A stretch of DNA of 64,000 bases from JALZKA01 sp963721645 (GCA_963721645.1 CAVRJK010000002.1:1674001-1738000), one strand, 5' to 3'; counted from the first letter of the stretch, positions 9,401-17,593 are shown. Made by a program: numbers and translations. The notes: generated from the letters alone by a model not told the origin.

Positions 9401-9940
9401 GACGCACTCGCGAGAGCCAAGCGCCTGATCGACGGCTGGCTCGGCTCGGCACTCTGCGCCGGGCTGAAGGGCGACCAGATCAGACCCGAGGCGCCATTCG
9501 TGCTGCCGCTCGGGGGCACGATTCTGCGTGGGAGCATCGACTTGCTGGCGACCCGGGAGGCTGACGGCGCGGCAACGGTTGTCGACTTCAAGACAGACCG
9601 CGTCGGAGCGGACGGAGTCGTACCGCTGGGCGAGCGGTACGCCTCGCAAAGAGCCGTGTACGCGTTGGCCGTGGCGGGGCTCCCGGGGAGCGGCGAGGTC
9701 ACGACCGCGCACGTCTTCCTGGAGCGCCCGGACGAACCCGTGATCGAGGTCTTCGACGAAAGCGCGCTAGCGACCGCACGTGCAAGCCTCGAGGGCCTGC
9801 TGGCCCAGATCCGCGCCGGTGACTTCGAGCCCGCGCGCGACCCCTACACGGCGCTGTGCCTGGGCTGCCCTGCGGCCCCGCGCCTCTGCCCCCGGCCCGC
9901 CTGGCGCCCGCCGCGCACCGCACCCGCCTCGGTCCGATGA
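6491..9940 (+). CDS. AddA/AdnB-like UvrD helicase with C-terminal nuclease
   Basis: The 1149-residue protein has Walker A AGAGTGKT (residues 34-41), the UvrD DEFQDTN box, DEHQSIYRFRNAD, VHGAKGLEFP (motif V) and YVAVTRAQ (motif VI). The C-terminal RecB-like nuclease has TVVDFKTDR (Asp1032, Lys1034). Cys875 plus Cys1123, Cys1126 and Cys1133 match an iron-sulfur nuclease arrangement, so both subunits of this complex seem to carry a cluster, as in mycobacterial AdnAB rather than Bacillus AddA. It is the active motor of the complex with the overlapping upstream gene. The stop overlaps the next ATG (ATGA at 9937-9940). Confidence 0.9.
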   Translation: MSDTGQSDDLRVDPPTAEQAAAIDARERDVFCEAGAGTGKTRVLVGRYCDALTGGEAEIDEILAFTFTERAASELRQRIRRELMRRSRVAKAEGDEVRATELRRRARETERAWVTTIHGFCRRLLGAHPVAAGLDPQFRVLDAAESGRLREQAAREAIQTLVTSGSEDVARTAASYQAWRVAKISLIAHERLRNQGMTHPRLPEVKEPTDVSTRKEKEKRALSAGERLDAVRARDTFDAVLAELDRRYTELKAARSGLDFSDLELLAVEVLSSSEVVRGLWRGRFRHVMVDEFQDTNRVQLELVEALRGPETRLFTVGDEHQSIYRFRNADLEVFRGRKREAAASETTDVLPLRGNFRSKTPILDAANTLGEVLLDDFEPLVAGDPPGQILDAPDVELLLTMNEGRGANHVKWADHDDVLEMPPSEGIHHTVAQARALAERLRELVEAEEVKPGEIVVLLRAFTHVDAYEEALRRYGLAPYVVGGRGYWSQQQVEDLLRLLGCVANPLDDEMLLGALSCPAAAVSPDALWLLRSAAGSGSHLWPAVEFAFGDGDGMEPKEPQWLDKIPAQDADRLRTFYQRLRALRAEAPLLPLDVLVERTMNAFAYDISLLGGSQPVGRMANVRKLMRLAAEFEQNEGRDLRTFLVQAGEATRRDEREGLAPVQPEDHDGVRIMTVHGAKGLEFPVVAVPELDRVLDIAHDSSDIWIGRPTGDGSPARFGLRLAFPTSKSIGAWELTELDSEEKEAEAEESCRLVYVAVTRAQQRLILSGVYKPAQLEDPGEKKTRDTALTRLLPALAAAGWDGTEGRLDAPVPMRIRISNPSEARARELSPPAAASAAAQVEALVGPPLLEQERPSVSLGHLSYSALDAYKRCGYRFYVERVLGVRAGLVTTTPGEGEAVDPDAEARTSDELGDPESTQVATGPASPALALGNAVHAALEWSARSEWRLPEEDRIQALLGLEGLGEDADALARAKRLIDGWLGSALCAGLKGDQIRPEAPFVLPLGGTILRGSIDLLATREADGAATVVDFKTDRVGADGVVPLGERYASQRAVYALAVAGLPGSGEVTTAHVFLERPDEPVIEVFDESALATARASLEGLLAQIRAGDFEPARDPYTALCLGCPAAPRLCPRPAWRPPRTAPASVR

Positions 9941-10632
9941 CACCCCCCGAGGGACCCCCCGAGGGGTCAGACCCCTCACACGACGCTCACAAACGCCCCT
10001 CGACACCCCCCGAGGGGTCAGACCCCTCACACGACGCTCACAAACGGTTCGCGGTGTTCGGCTACGGCTCCCTGGTCAGCCGCGCGTCGATCGCCGAGTC
10101 GCTCGGCCACCAAGCACCCCTGCCGATCCCCGCACGGCTCGCCGGCTGGCACCGGCGCTGGTCGATCTACCGCGTGAACACGGCGCACGAGAAGGTCTTC
10201 GAGCGCGTGGACGGCGGTCCGTTCGTCCACGTGGTCGGGCTCAACATCGAGCAGGCGAGCGGGACTCCCGAGCCGGAGTGGCCGAACGGCGCCTTGATCG
10301 GACTGACGGAGGCCGAGCTCGAGCGGCTCGACGTGCGCGAGGCGCGCTACGACCGGGTCGAGCTGGACCCGGACACCGCTCTCACGGAGGTCCCGCACGG
10401 CTTCGACCACGTCTATGCCTTCACGGCGAAGAGCGGCCACTTCGCCGAGACCACTCCCCCGGACTCGATCATCATCGCCTCGTACGTGCGCGCGTGTGAG
10501 GCGGCCTTCCACGAGCTGGGGCCGGCAGCCTGGGAAGCGTTCATGGCAACCACCGGCGATTTCCCCGCGCCGGTAGTCGAAGCCCGACTGGTCGCCGACC
10601 AGATCCCGGAAGGCAACCCGAGGGCTTGGTGA
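9937..10632 (+). CDS. Gamma-glutamylcyclotransferase-like protein with repeat-derived N-terminus
   Basis: The fold signature FGYGSL and the Glu in LDVREARYDRV (the likely catalytic acid) mark the gamma-glutamylcyclotransferase (GGCT/ChaC-like) family, which releases 5-oxoproline from gamma-glutamyl compounds; the exact substrate is unknown. If the ATG at 9937 is used, the first 35 or so residues come from two in-frame copies of a 51-bp unit (PPEGSDPSHDAHKR twice) that belongs to the interspersed palindromic repeat of this window. A GTG at 10054, right before FGYGSL, would skip them and gives the usual family length. No good ribosome-binding site decides between the two; the ATGA overlap with the helicase gene favours 9937. 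Confidence 0.75.
   Translation: MTPPEGPPEGSDPSHDAHKRPSTPPEGSDPSHDAHKRFAVFGYGSLVSRASIAESLGHQAPLPIPARLAGWHRRWSIYRVNTAHEKVFERVDGGPFVHVVGLNIEQASGTPEPEWPNGALIGLTEAELERLDVREARYDRVELDPDTALTEVPHGFDHVYAFTAKSGHFAETTPPDSIIIASYVRACEAAFHELGPAAWEAFMATTGDFPAPVVEARLVADQIPEGNPRAW
9955..10046 (+). repeat. Two tandem copies of the palindromic repeat (51-bp period)
   Basis: The core GAGGGGTCAGACCCCTC occurs at 9961 and again at 10012, each followed by the same tail ACACGACGCTCACAAACG. The 51-bp period keeps the reading frame. A truncated third piece (CCCCCGAGGGACC) lies just before. Both copies are in the same orientation and sit within the first codons of the GGCT-like ORF. Confidence 0.9.
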
Positions 10633-10633
10633 C

Positions 10634-11278
10634 CTAGACGACCTCGTAGCGAAGGTGCGTGACGGCCGGACCCTCGATCGAACGGGTGATGCGAAGCTCG
10701 CGCGGCCCATCGAACTCGCCGTCGAAGAGGCGAGTACCGCCGCCCAGGAGAACGGGCGCGATATGGATCTGCATCTCGTCGAGAAGGCCCGCGGCCAGGT
10801 ACTGCTGAGCCACGTTGGCTCCGCCCGAGATCTGGACGTCCTCGTCGCCTGCCGCATCCCGCGCGCGCTCGAGCGCTGCCTCGACGCCGTCGGTGACGAA
10901 CTCGAATCGGGTCTCGCCGAGCTCGAGAGGCTCGCGCTCGTGATGAGTGAGGACGAAGACCGGCTTTTTAAACGGCGGATCGTCGCCCCACCAACCCTTG
11001 AAGGGCTCGTCGCCCCACGGTCCATCCTCGCCGCTGAACATCCGCTTACCCATGATCACGGCGCCGTGGCTGGACGCGGCCTCGGCAATCACGTCGTCGT
11101 CGACGCCCGTGTCGCCCTCTGCCGGGTCGTAGCCGTGCGCCTCCTTCCAGCTTGCCAAGCGGACGACCCACTCGTGGAGCTTCTCGCCCCCGACTCCGAG
11201 GGGCCGCTCGCGGTTCGGGTCAGGCCCGGCGACATAGCCGTCGAGCGACATCGAGATCTCGAGCTTGAGCCTGCCCAT
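10634..11278 (-). CDS. Dihydrofolate-reductase-family (RibD C-terminal type) reductase
   Basis: The 214-residue protein has the RibD_C/DHFR-like NADPH fold: SMSLDGYVAG at the N-terminus, GAVIMGKRMF in the middle, and the GGANVAQQYLAAGLLDE and PVLLGGGTRLF motifs near the C-terminus. Proteins of this group are common in actinobacteria, and most have no known substrate; it is not a housekeeping DHFR. ATG 11278 is chosen because it lies two bases past the MFS stop and directly before the conserved start of the fold. It is downstream of the MFS transporter in one operon and so probably under the 12817-12833 operator. Confidence 0.85.
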   Translation of the reverse strand: MGRLKLEISMSLDGYVAGPDPNRERPLGVGGEKLHEWVVRLASWKEAHGYDPAEGDTGVDDDVIAEAASSHGAVIMGKRMFSGEDGPWGDEPFKGWWGDDPPFKKPVFVLTHHEREPLELGETRFEFVTDGVEAALERARDAAGDEDVQISGGANVAQQYLAAGLLDEMQIHIAPVLLGGGTRLFDGEFDGPRELRITRSIEGPAVTHLRYEVV

Positions 11279-11280
11279 GG

Positions 11281-12768
11281 CTAGCCCACCGAGAGCGCCG
11301 TCGCGGCCTCGGGTTCCGCTGCCAGGTCGCCCTCCGGGGCCGCGGCCTGATCGGGCAGCGCGTCGGGCGCTTCGACCACCAGCGCGGCAACCGCAATCGC
11401 AACCGCAACCAGCGCGGTTCCGATCCAAAAGGCGAGGTGATAGCCGCTGACGAGCGCCGCCGGCTCGCTCGTTCCGCCGGCGATGAGGTTCTCCGTCCGG
11501 GTCGCCGACAGCGTCGCGAGGACCGCGAGCCCGAGAGCCGCACCGACCTGAGCAGTCGTGTTGACGAGGCCCGAGGCGAGGCCGGCATCCTCCTGCGTCG
11601 CGCCCGACATCGCGAGCGTCATCAGGGCGGTGAACGAGGAGCCGGCGCCGACTCCGAGCAAAAGCATCGGCGGCAGGACGTGCTCGATGTAGACACCGTC
11701 GACCGGCGTGCGCGTGAAGAGCGCGAGCCCGAGCCCGATCAGGGTCAACCCCGGGATCAGCACGTTTCTGGGCCCGAACCGGTTGATCAACCGGTCCGAA
11801 TAGCGGATGGACATGATTCCCATCGCGAGCGTCGTCGGCAGGAAGGCGAGGCCGATCTCGAGCGCGTCGTAGCCCAGCACCTGCTGCATGTAGAGCGAGC
11901 CGAGGAAGAACATCCCGAACATGCCTGCGACCGTGAGCGCCTGGATGATGTTGGCGCCTGACACGTTCCGCGAGCGGAACATGCGAAGCGGCATGAGCGG
12001 GTTCGCCGCATGCGCCTGGCGGAAGACAAAAAGAGCCAGGAGCCCCGACGAAATCGCTCCCAGGACGAGCGTGACCGAGTTGCCCCAGCCGTCCTCGGCC
12101 GCGGGGCCGACGATCGTGTAGACGCCGAGCATCAGCGACGACGTGATCAGAACGGCGCCGGGGATGTCAGTGCCCTTGTCGAAGCCGAGCCCCTCGTCGC
12201 GGACGACAAGCCTGTTGGCCGCAAGTGCCGTAGCGATGCCGATGGGCAGGTTGATGAAGAAGATCCAGTGCCAGTTGATGGCCTCGGTCAGGACGCCGCC
12301 GGCCAGGAGCCCGATCGAGCCGCCGGCCGAAGCAACGAACGCGTAGACGCCCAGGGCCTTGGCCTGCTCCTTGGGTTCTTGGAACATGGTCACGATCATC
12401 CCCAGGATCACCGCGGAAGTAAGCGCGCCGCCGACGCCCTGAACGAAGCGGGCTCCGATCAAGACCTCTTGACTCTGCGCGAATCCGCAGAGAAGAGAGG
12501 CGGCAAGAAAGATCGCCATTCCCACCATGAAGACGTCCTTGCGCCCCAGGAGGTCGCCGAGTCGCCCCGAAAGCAGCAGCAGACCGCCGAACGCGATCAG
12601 GTAGCCATTCACAACCCACGCGAGCCCGGACTGGCTGAAACCGAGGTCCTGCTGAATAGCGGGCAGGGCGACGTTCACGACCGTCATGTCGAGGACGATC
12701 ATGAGAAAGCCGGCGCAAAGTACGTATAGAGCGAGCCAGCGGTCGCGATCCGAGTCAGCTGTTGTCAT
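11281..12768 (-). CDS. MFS multidrug efflux transporter, DHA2 (EmrB/QacA) family
   Basis: The 495-residue membrane protein has about 14 hydrophobic segments, motif A (GRLGDLLGRK), the DHA2 motif D1 (LDMTVVNVALP) near the N-terminus and motif C-like glycine-rich helix 5 (GGSIGLLAGG). It is expected to export hydrophobic drugs by proton antiport. The ATG at 12768 has AGGAG upstream. A perfect palindrome at 12817-12833 sits in its leader and probably binds a regulator encoded elsewhere, as no regulator gene is adjacent. It is followed by the DHFR-like gene. Confidence 0.92.
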   Translation of the reverse strand: MTTADSDRDRWLALYVLCAGFLMIVLDMTVVNVALPAIQQDLGFSQSGLAWVVNGYLIAFGGLLLLSGRLGDLLGRKDVFMVGMAIFLAASLLCGFAQSQEVLIGARFVQGVGGALTSAVILGMIVTMFQEPKEQAKALGVYAFVASAGGSIGLLAGGVLTEAINWHWIFFINLPIGIATALAANRLVVRDEGLGFDKGTDIPGAVLITSSLMLGVYTIVGPAAEDGWGNSVTLVLGAISSGLLALFVFRQAHAANPLMPLRMFRSRNVSGANIIQALTVAGMFGMFFLGSLYMQQVLGYDALEIGLAFLPTTLAMGIMSIRYSDRLINRFGPRNVLIPGLTLIGLGLALFTRTPVDGVYIEHVLPPMLLLGVGAGSSFTALMTLAMSGATQEDAGLASGLVNTTAQVGAALGLAVLATLSATRTENLIAGGTSEPAALVSGYHLAFWIGTALVAVAIAVAALVVEAPDALPDQAAAPEGDLAAEPEAATALSVG

Positions 12769-12816
12769 TCCGGGGTCTCCTGGGTTCTCGAGGTTCGGGA
12801 GACACCTTAACAGACT

Positions 12817-12833
12817 AGTCCTAAATTAGGACT
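12817..12833. promoter_or_regulatory. Palindromic operator upstream of the MFS efflux gene
   Basis: AGTCCTAA-A-TTAGGACT is a perfect inverted repeat of 8-bp arms around one base, AT-rich against a GC-rich background, about 50 bp before the transporter ATG. Size and symmetry fit a TetR/MarR-type dimer site overlapping the promoter. The cognate regulator is not in the immediate neighbourhood. Confidence 0.65.
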
Positions 12834-12852
12834 GTCATCTATAAGAACAGGA

Positions 12853-14214
12853 TCAAGTCGGCGCTGTGGTCTCGCCCCCGCCGAATTTACGGACCGCCGC
12901 GTAGTTGATCAGGAACAGGACGGCGCCGATGGCAAGCAGGATGAGTGCGCGGCCCCAGTCCTCACCCTTCACCTGCGTCATCAGGGCGAGCGAAACTCCC
13001 ACGCCCAGGACCGGGATGGCCGACGGGACCTTGAAATGCTCGTGATCGACCGGCTCGCGCCGCAGCCACAGGACGGTCGCGTTGACAATCGTGAAGACGA
13101 TCAGGAGGAGCGCGACGGTCGTGCGCGCGAGAGACTCGAGGTCGGCCTCGATGATCAGGGCGGCTGCGACGAGGGAGGTGAAGATGATCGCCACCCACGG
13201 GGTCCGACGACTCGAATGCACCGCCGCGAACGGCTTGGGCAAGACGCCCTCGCGCGACATTCCGTACATGAGCCGGGACGCCATGATCATGTTGATCAAG
13301 GCGCCGTTGGACAGCGCCAGGAGGCCGATCGCCGAAAAGACCTTCGGATCGATCCCGAGCGGTCCTTGTTTGACGACTTCCAGCAGCGGCCCAGAAGAGT
13401 TGGTCAGATCCGCCGTAGGAACGACGGCCGAGGCGCCGATGGTGACGAGCAGATAGATCACTCCTGCGATCAGGAGGCCTCCGAAGATCACCCTTGGGTA
13501 GACGCGGGTCGGATCCTTGACCTCCTCGGAGATGTTCACGGAGTCCTCGAACCCGATCAGCGCGTAGAAGGCAAGCGCCGCGCCGGCAAGAGCTACGCCG
13601 ACCAGGCTCGTCCCCTCCTTGATCTCAAAGGGCCGGCTCGTGTCGGCGTCGCCCTGGATCACGGCGATCACGGCGATCACGACGATCAGGACGAGCCCGC
13701 CGATCTCGACGGCGGTGAAGCCCACATTCAGCTTCACCGATTCGGCGATGCCTCGGAAGTTCACAAGGGCGATCAGCGCGACCAGGGCCAGCGCCGCAAG
13801 GACCACGTCCACGTCTACGAAGACATTCAGATAGTCGCCGCCGAACGCACGCGAGAGAGTGGCCGCCGAAGTGATCCCGGACATCGCCACCGCGAACGCG
13901 ACCATGAAGCTGAAGAACGGGTTCCCGAAGGCCTTGTGAACATAGAGTCCGGCGCCGCCTGCACGCGGGTACTTCGAGACAAGTTCGGCGTACGAGCCGG
14001 CCGTGAACGCCGCCATCACCAAGGCGACCGTGAAAGCGATCCAGATCGCACCTCCGGTCTCTCCCCCGACTTCGCCCACCAACGCGTAGATGCCGCCGCC
14101 CAGGATGTCGCCGACGATGAAGAACAGGAGAAGCTTCGGACCGATCGCGCGTTTGAGCCCGCCCGGTTCGTCCTGAGCGGGATCCAACGGCTTCGCGACT
14201 TCAGAGGACTCCAT
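12853..14214 (-). CDS. APC-superfamily amino acid permease
   Basis: About 12 hydrophobic segments, with the APC signature in the first helix (FFIVGDILGGGIYALVG) and AFYALIGFEDSVNISEEVKDP in helices 6-7, show an amino-acid/polyamine/organocation permease. The substrate is not evident. The ATG at 14214 (MESSEVAK) is preferred; an in-frame GTG at 14247 would add 11 residues. It stands alone: upstream lies the end of marP, downstream the efflux operator region. Confidence 0.88.
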   Translation of the reverse strand: MESSEVAKPLDPAQDEPGGLKRAIGPKLLLFFIVGDILGGGIYALVGEVGGETGGAIWIAFTVALVMAAFTAGSYAELVSKYPRAGGAGLYVHKAFGNPFFSFMVAFAVAMSGITSAATLSRAFGGDYLNVFVDVDVVLAALALVALIALVNFRGIAESVKLNVGFTAVEIGGLVLIVVIAVIAVIQGDADTSRPFEIKEGTSLVGVALAGAALAFYALIGFEDSVNISEEVKDPTRVYPRVIFGGLLIAGVIYLLVTIGASAVVPTADLTNSSGPLLEVVKQGPLGIDPKVFSAIGLLALSNGALINMIMASRLMYGMSREGVLPKPFAAVHSSRRTPWVAIIFTSLVAAALIIEADLESLARTTVALLLIVFTIVNATVLWLRREPVDHEHFKVPSAIPVLGVGVSLALMTQVKGEDWGRALILLAIGAVLFLINYAAVRKFGGGETTAPT

Positions 14215-14262
14215 GCCGGAAGATGTACCCCACACGCGCCTACTCACACCAAAGCGCTCGAA

Positions 14263-15417
14263 TCAGGCGGCGCAGGGACCGGTCGAAGCCCCGTCAAGGG
14301 ATCCTGAGAGGGCCTCGGAGACAACGTCGTTGGGTACGCCCAACCCGCTGGGAGGTCCGTTCGAAACCGACGATGCGAACACCGTGGCGAGCACGTCACC
14401 GTTCGCGTCGATGACCGGCCCACCCGAGTTGCCGCTTCGGACCTCGCCCCGGAACGGAGTCATTTGACGCTCGATCGGCCCACGCCCATAGGAGTCCTGG
14501 CTCTCGACCAGTCCCGTCCGGCCGAGACGGGCGGGCGAAAGGGTGAACGGTCCGCCTCCCGGATAACCGGCGGCTACGGCGGCCGTCCCCTTGGCCGGCT
14601 TTGCAACCAGATCGAGGGGAGAATCCGTCATGCCCGGCACGGACAGCACGGCAAGGTCGTTCCTCGGCTCGTAGTGGAGCGCCGTGGCGTCAAAGGTCCG
14701 GCCGTCGACCGTGGTCACCTGCGTGTCGTCCTCCCCCGCCACGACATGCGCGTTGGTGACGACCACCTCTGGTCCCGCGATCCAACCCGAACCTTCGATT
14801 CCCAGACCGCAGGCGCTGCCGCGAACCCTTACAACCGACCGGCCCGCCGCGACAACGTCCGGATCTCCGGCGACCTTGGGGTCCGGAGGCCCGACGTCGG
14901 CCTCGGGTCCCTTGACTGAGCGCGACGGGTCGATCCGGCGCAGAGCGTTCAAGAAGCCGCCCGAAGGAGGGGCGACATCGTTCAAGGCGACGAGAATCGA
15001 GGAGCGTTGAACGGCCTCGCGTACCTCCCGTGTGTTCTGCCCCGGCAGGTTGAGCGCAACCGCGCCGAATACCCAGGCCGCCAACAGGGCGAGGCCCAGG
15101 AACAGGATCGCTCCGCCGGCCGAGTCGGTACGGCGGGCGAAGTTCCGCTGGGCGAGCCTCTCGCTCAGTCTCCCGCCGACACCCTCAAGTGCGATCGCCA
15201 GAAAGATGCCGAGCAGAATTCCGCCACCGGCCGCCACGGCGGGTGCGTACGGGGACTCTGCGCCGCCGGCCAGGAGCAAGGGTCCAAGCCTCGCGCCGGC
15301 GAACACGCCGCCCACGAAACCGGCGAGCGGAAGCGCCGAGCGCACGAGGCCACGCTCCCATCCAATCGCTGCCATAGCGATTGCGAATACGGCAATCCCG
15401 ATGTCGATTGGGCTCAC
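14263..15417 (-). CDS. marP: MarP-like membrane serine protease (CvpA + trypsin-like)
   Basis: Four N-terminal membrane helices (CvpA/colicin-V-production fold) are followed by a periplasmic trypsin-like protease. Counting from GTG 15417, the triad is His224 (TNAHVV), Asp254 (NDLAVL) and Ser331 (SGNSGGP). Cys203 and Cys382 stand where M. tuberculosis MarP has its activity-controlling disulfide. MarP protects against acid and oxidative stress and cleaves the peptidoglycan hydrolase RipA in mycobacteria. An upstream GTG (15459) would overlap the divergent gene; 15417 aligns with the mycobacterial start. It is divergent from a penicillin-binding protein, another wall enzyme. Confidence 0.88.
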   Translation of the reverse strand: MSPIDIGIAVFAIAMAAIGWERGLVRSALPLAGFVGGVFAGARLGPLLLAGGAESPYAPAVAAGGGILLGIFLAIALEGVGGRLSERLAQRNFARRTDSAGGAILFLGLALLAAWVFGAVALNLPGQNTREVREAVQRSSILVALNDVAPPSGGFLNALRRIDPSRSVKGPEADVGPPDPKVAGDPDVVAAGRSVVRVRGSACGLGIEGSGWIAGPEVVVTNAHVVAGEDDTQVTTVDGRTFDATALHYEPRNDLAVLSVPGMTDSPLDLVAKPAKGTAAVAAGYPGGGPFTLSPARLGRTGLVESQDSYGRGPIERQMTPFRGEVRSGNSGGPVIDANGDVLATVFASSVSNGPPSGLGVPNDVVSEALSGSLDGASTGPCAA

Positions 15418-15436
15418 TGTCACTATTTTGACCACG

Positions 15437-17248
15437 ATGAGCGACCGTCCGCCCACCACGGCCGCGCAGGGCGGGCAACGCTACCGGACAGCGCCCACAT
15501 CAGCCGGTCGCGCCAAGACGAAGCGCTCGGAGCCCGAGGCGAGGCGGCGACGTCTTGTAAGCCGCGCCGCGCCTCTCGTGGTGCTTTCTGTCGGGGCATT
15601 CGCGGTAGGGATCGCGGTGGGATCGTCCAGCGACGTTTCTGAGGCGGCCCAGAGCTTTGCCGACGCATGGGAACGCCAAGACTTTGAATCGATGCACGCG
15701 GAGCTCTCGCCCGCTGCCCGTGAGGAGCATTCGCTCGAAGACCTCACCAACCTCTACGTGACGGCCCAGGCGGCGGCCACCGCGATCGAGGTCGGCACCG
15801 GCGAGATCACGGTCGAAGACGGAATCGCGACGCTTGACACGACCGTCGAGACCCACGCATTCGGCGATGTTCAAGGTTCCGTGGCGCTCCCCCTGGACGA
15901 TCAGGGAACCGTCGCGTGGGAGCCACACATGGTGTTCCCCGGCCTGGAGAAGGGTGAGAAGCTCGACCGCGAGACCCGGTTGGGCGAGCGCGCCCCGCTC
16001 CTGGCGGCCGACGGCTCGCCGTTGGCCGAGGGGCCCGCGTCCGCTCGCACCTCTCCATTGGGAGCATCCGCTGTAGCAATTGCGGGCGCAACGGGCTCAC
16101 CGTCGAGAAAGCAGGACACGGCCCAGTTCGCACGGGGCTTCCCCGAGGGGACCTTGGCGGGCACCAGCGGACTCGAGCTCGCCTTCAACGAGATCCTTGC
16201 CGGACAGCCCTCCGGCGAACTTCTCGCCGTCGGCGAAGAGGGGCAGCGAAGGACGCTCGCGGCCGGGGAGCCGACCGACGGAGAGCCGGTGAAGACCACC
16301 ATCGATCCAGACGTGCAGTCGGCAGCCGTCACGGCGCTCGGGGACCGTTACGGCGGCATCGCCGTGCTCGACGCAAAATCAGGAGACGTGCGCGGGGTAG
16401 CGGGACTCGCCTTCTCGGCGCCCCAGCCCCCCGGCTCGACCTTCAAGGTCATCACAGCGACGGCCGCGCTCGACGCCGGCGTGGTAGCGCTGGACGACGA
16501 GTTCCCCGTCGAGGTCTCGAACACCACGATCGGGCGCGAGATCACCAACGCCGGGGACTCGCCTTGCGGCGGAACGTTCATTCAGAGCTTCGCCATGTCG
16601 TGCAACACGGTGTTCGCCCCCCTGGGCGTCGAAGTCGGAGTGGAGAAGATGACCGAGACAGCCGAGGCGTTCGGATTCAATTCGCCCCCCGCCCTCGCGG
16701 GCGGCAATGCGCTCGAGTCTCTGGCGCCACCCGCGCCGAGCCTGGGCGAGATCGAAAGCGATGTTGCGCTGGGCGAGAGCTCGATCGGACAGGGCCAGGT
16801 GCTCGCGACCCCACTCCAGATGGCCTCCGTCGCGCAAACGATCGCGAATGACGGCGTGCGCCTCCCCACTTCGATCGTCAAGACGCAGGACCTCCGCCCC
16901 GACGCCGAGCCGGTCGAGGTGACCACACCCGAGACCGCACAGAAGGTCGAAAAGATGATGCTCGAGGTCGTCCGCTCTGGAACCAGCACCGCGGCGCAGA
17001 TCCCGGGGGTGCAGGTCGCCGGCAAGTCGGGCACGGCTGAGCTCGGACCCAAGGCGCTCGAGCCAGGCCAGGTGCTGGCGCCGGGTGAGGACCCTCCGCA
17101 GGACGAGGACGCCTGGTTTGCGACGTACGCACCCGCCGACAACCCCCAGTATGCGATTGCCGTGCTCCTGGTGAGCACACCGGGCGGCGGTGGCACCGTC
17201 GCGGCGCCGATCGCGCGCGACGTCTATACCTCGATCCTGGACCTTTAG
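15437..17248 (+). CDS. Penicillin-binding protein with NTF2-like N-terminal domain (class B)
   Basis: The 603-residue protein has a short cytoplasmic arm, one membrane anchor (about residues 44-63), an NTF2-like MecA_N-type domain (about 70-180) and a transpeptidase domain with Ser334-x-x-Lys337 (STFK), Ser388-Cys-Asn390 and Lys530-Ser-Gly. All three catalytic boxes are intact, so it should cross-link peptidoglycan. The frame is open upstream to 15032, but ATG 15437 starts the cytoplasmic arm and avoids marP. Only 19 bp separate the two starts and no ribosome-binding site is visible, so the mRNA may be leaderless. The stop overlaps the convergent gene by four bases. Confidence 0.88.
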   Translation: MSDRPPTTAAQGGQRYRTAPTSAGRAKTKRSEPEARRRRLVSRAAPLVVLSVGAFAVGIAVGSSSDVSEAAQSFADAWERQDFESMHAELSPAAREEHSLEDLTNLYVTAQAAATAIEVGTGEITVEDGIATLDTTVETHAFGDVQGSVALPLDDQGTVAWEPHMVFPGLEKGEKLDRETRLGERAPLLAADGSPLAEGPASARTSPLGASAVAIAGATGSPSRKQDTAQFARGFPEGTLAGTSGLELAFNEILAGQPSGELLAVGEEGQRRTLAAGEPTDGEPVKTTIDPDVQSAAVTALGDRYGGIAVLDAKSGDVRGVAGLAFSAPQPPGSTFKVITATAALDAGVVALDDEFPVEVSNTTIGREITNAGDSPCGGTFIQSFAMSCNTVFAPLGVEVGVEKMTETAEAFGFNSPPALAGGNALESLAPPAPSLGEIESDVALGESSIGQGQVLATPLQMASVAQTIANDGVRLPTSIVKTQDLRPDAEPVEVTTPETAQKVEKMMLEVVRSGTSTAAQIPGVQVAGKSGTAELGPKALEPGQVLAPGEDPPQDEDAWFATYAPADNPQYAIAVLLVSTPGGGGTVAAPIARDVYTSILDL

Positions 17249-17583
17249 TCGGAGTAGTCGAGCTCGTCGGTCGGGAAGCCGACGACCGCGCCCACTACAA
17301 CCAGGACTCCGCCGATCACGGCGATCAGGCCTCCGGCCGATTCGCTCAGCTCGGATACGCCCGCTCCGACCGCCGACAGCGCGGTGCCGATTCCGAGGAT
17401 CGTCCACCATCCGCCTCCGCGACGGCCTCGCTCACCAGCGGTGACAAACGTTGCGAGAACGATCACTCCGAGGGCGCCGTACCGGACGGCGTCTGAAAAA
17501 AGGCCCGCGAGGATCACAACTGCCGCGAGTGAGGCGAGTACAAGCGCTGTGCGCAGCGCTGACTGCGAAAGGCCTTCGTTCAC
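17245..17583 (-). CDS. Small membrane protein, 112 aa, four predicted helices
   Basis: Starting at GTG 17583, the protein has four hydrophobic segments (about residues 11-28, 33-50, 58-75 and 84-103) and a short acidic tail ending DELDYSD. I do not recognise a family. It lies 10 bp downstream of the lipoprotein gene on the same strand, so the two probably act or are expressed together. Its stop overlaps that of the penicillin-binding protein. Confidence 0.65.
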   Translation of the reverse strand: MNEGLSQSALRTALVLASLAAVVILAGLFSDAVRYGALGVIVLATFVTAGERGRRGGGWWTILGIGTALSAVGAGVSELSESAGGLIAVIGGVLVVVGAVVGFPTDELDYSD

Positions 17584-17593
17584 GATCGGCCCC

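Noticed and set aside
9955..10046. CRISPR-like array
   Set aside because: There are just two tandem units with identical contents and no unique spacers; the unit belongs to a dispersed palindromic repeat.
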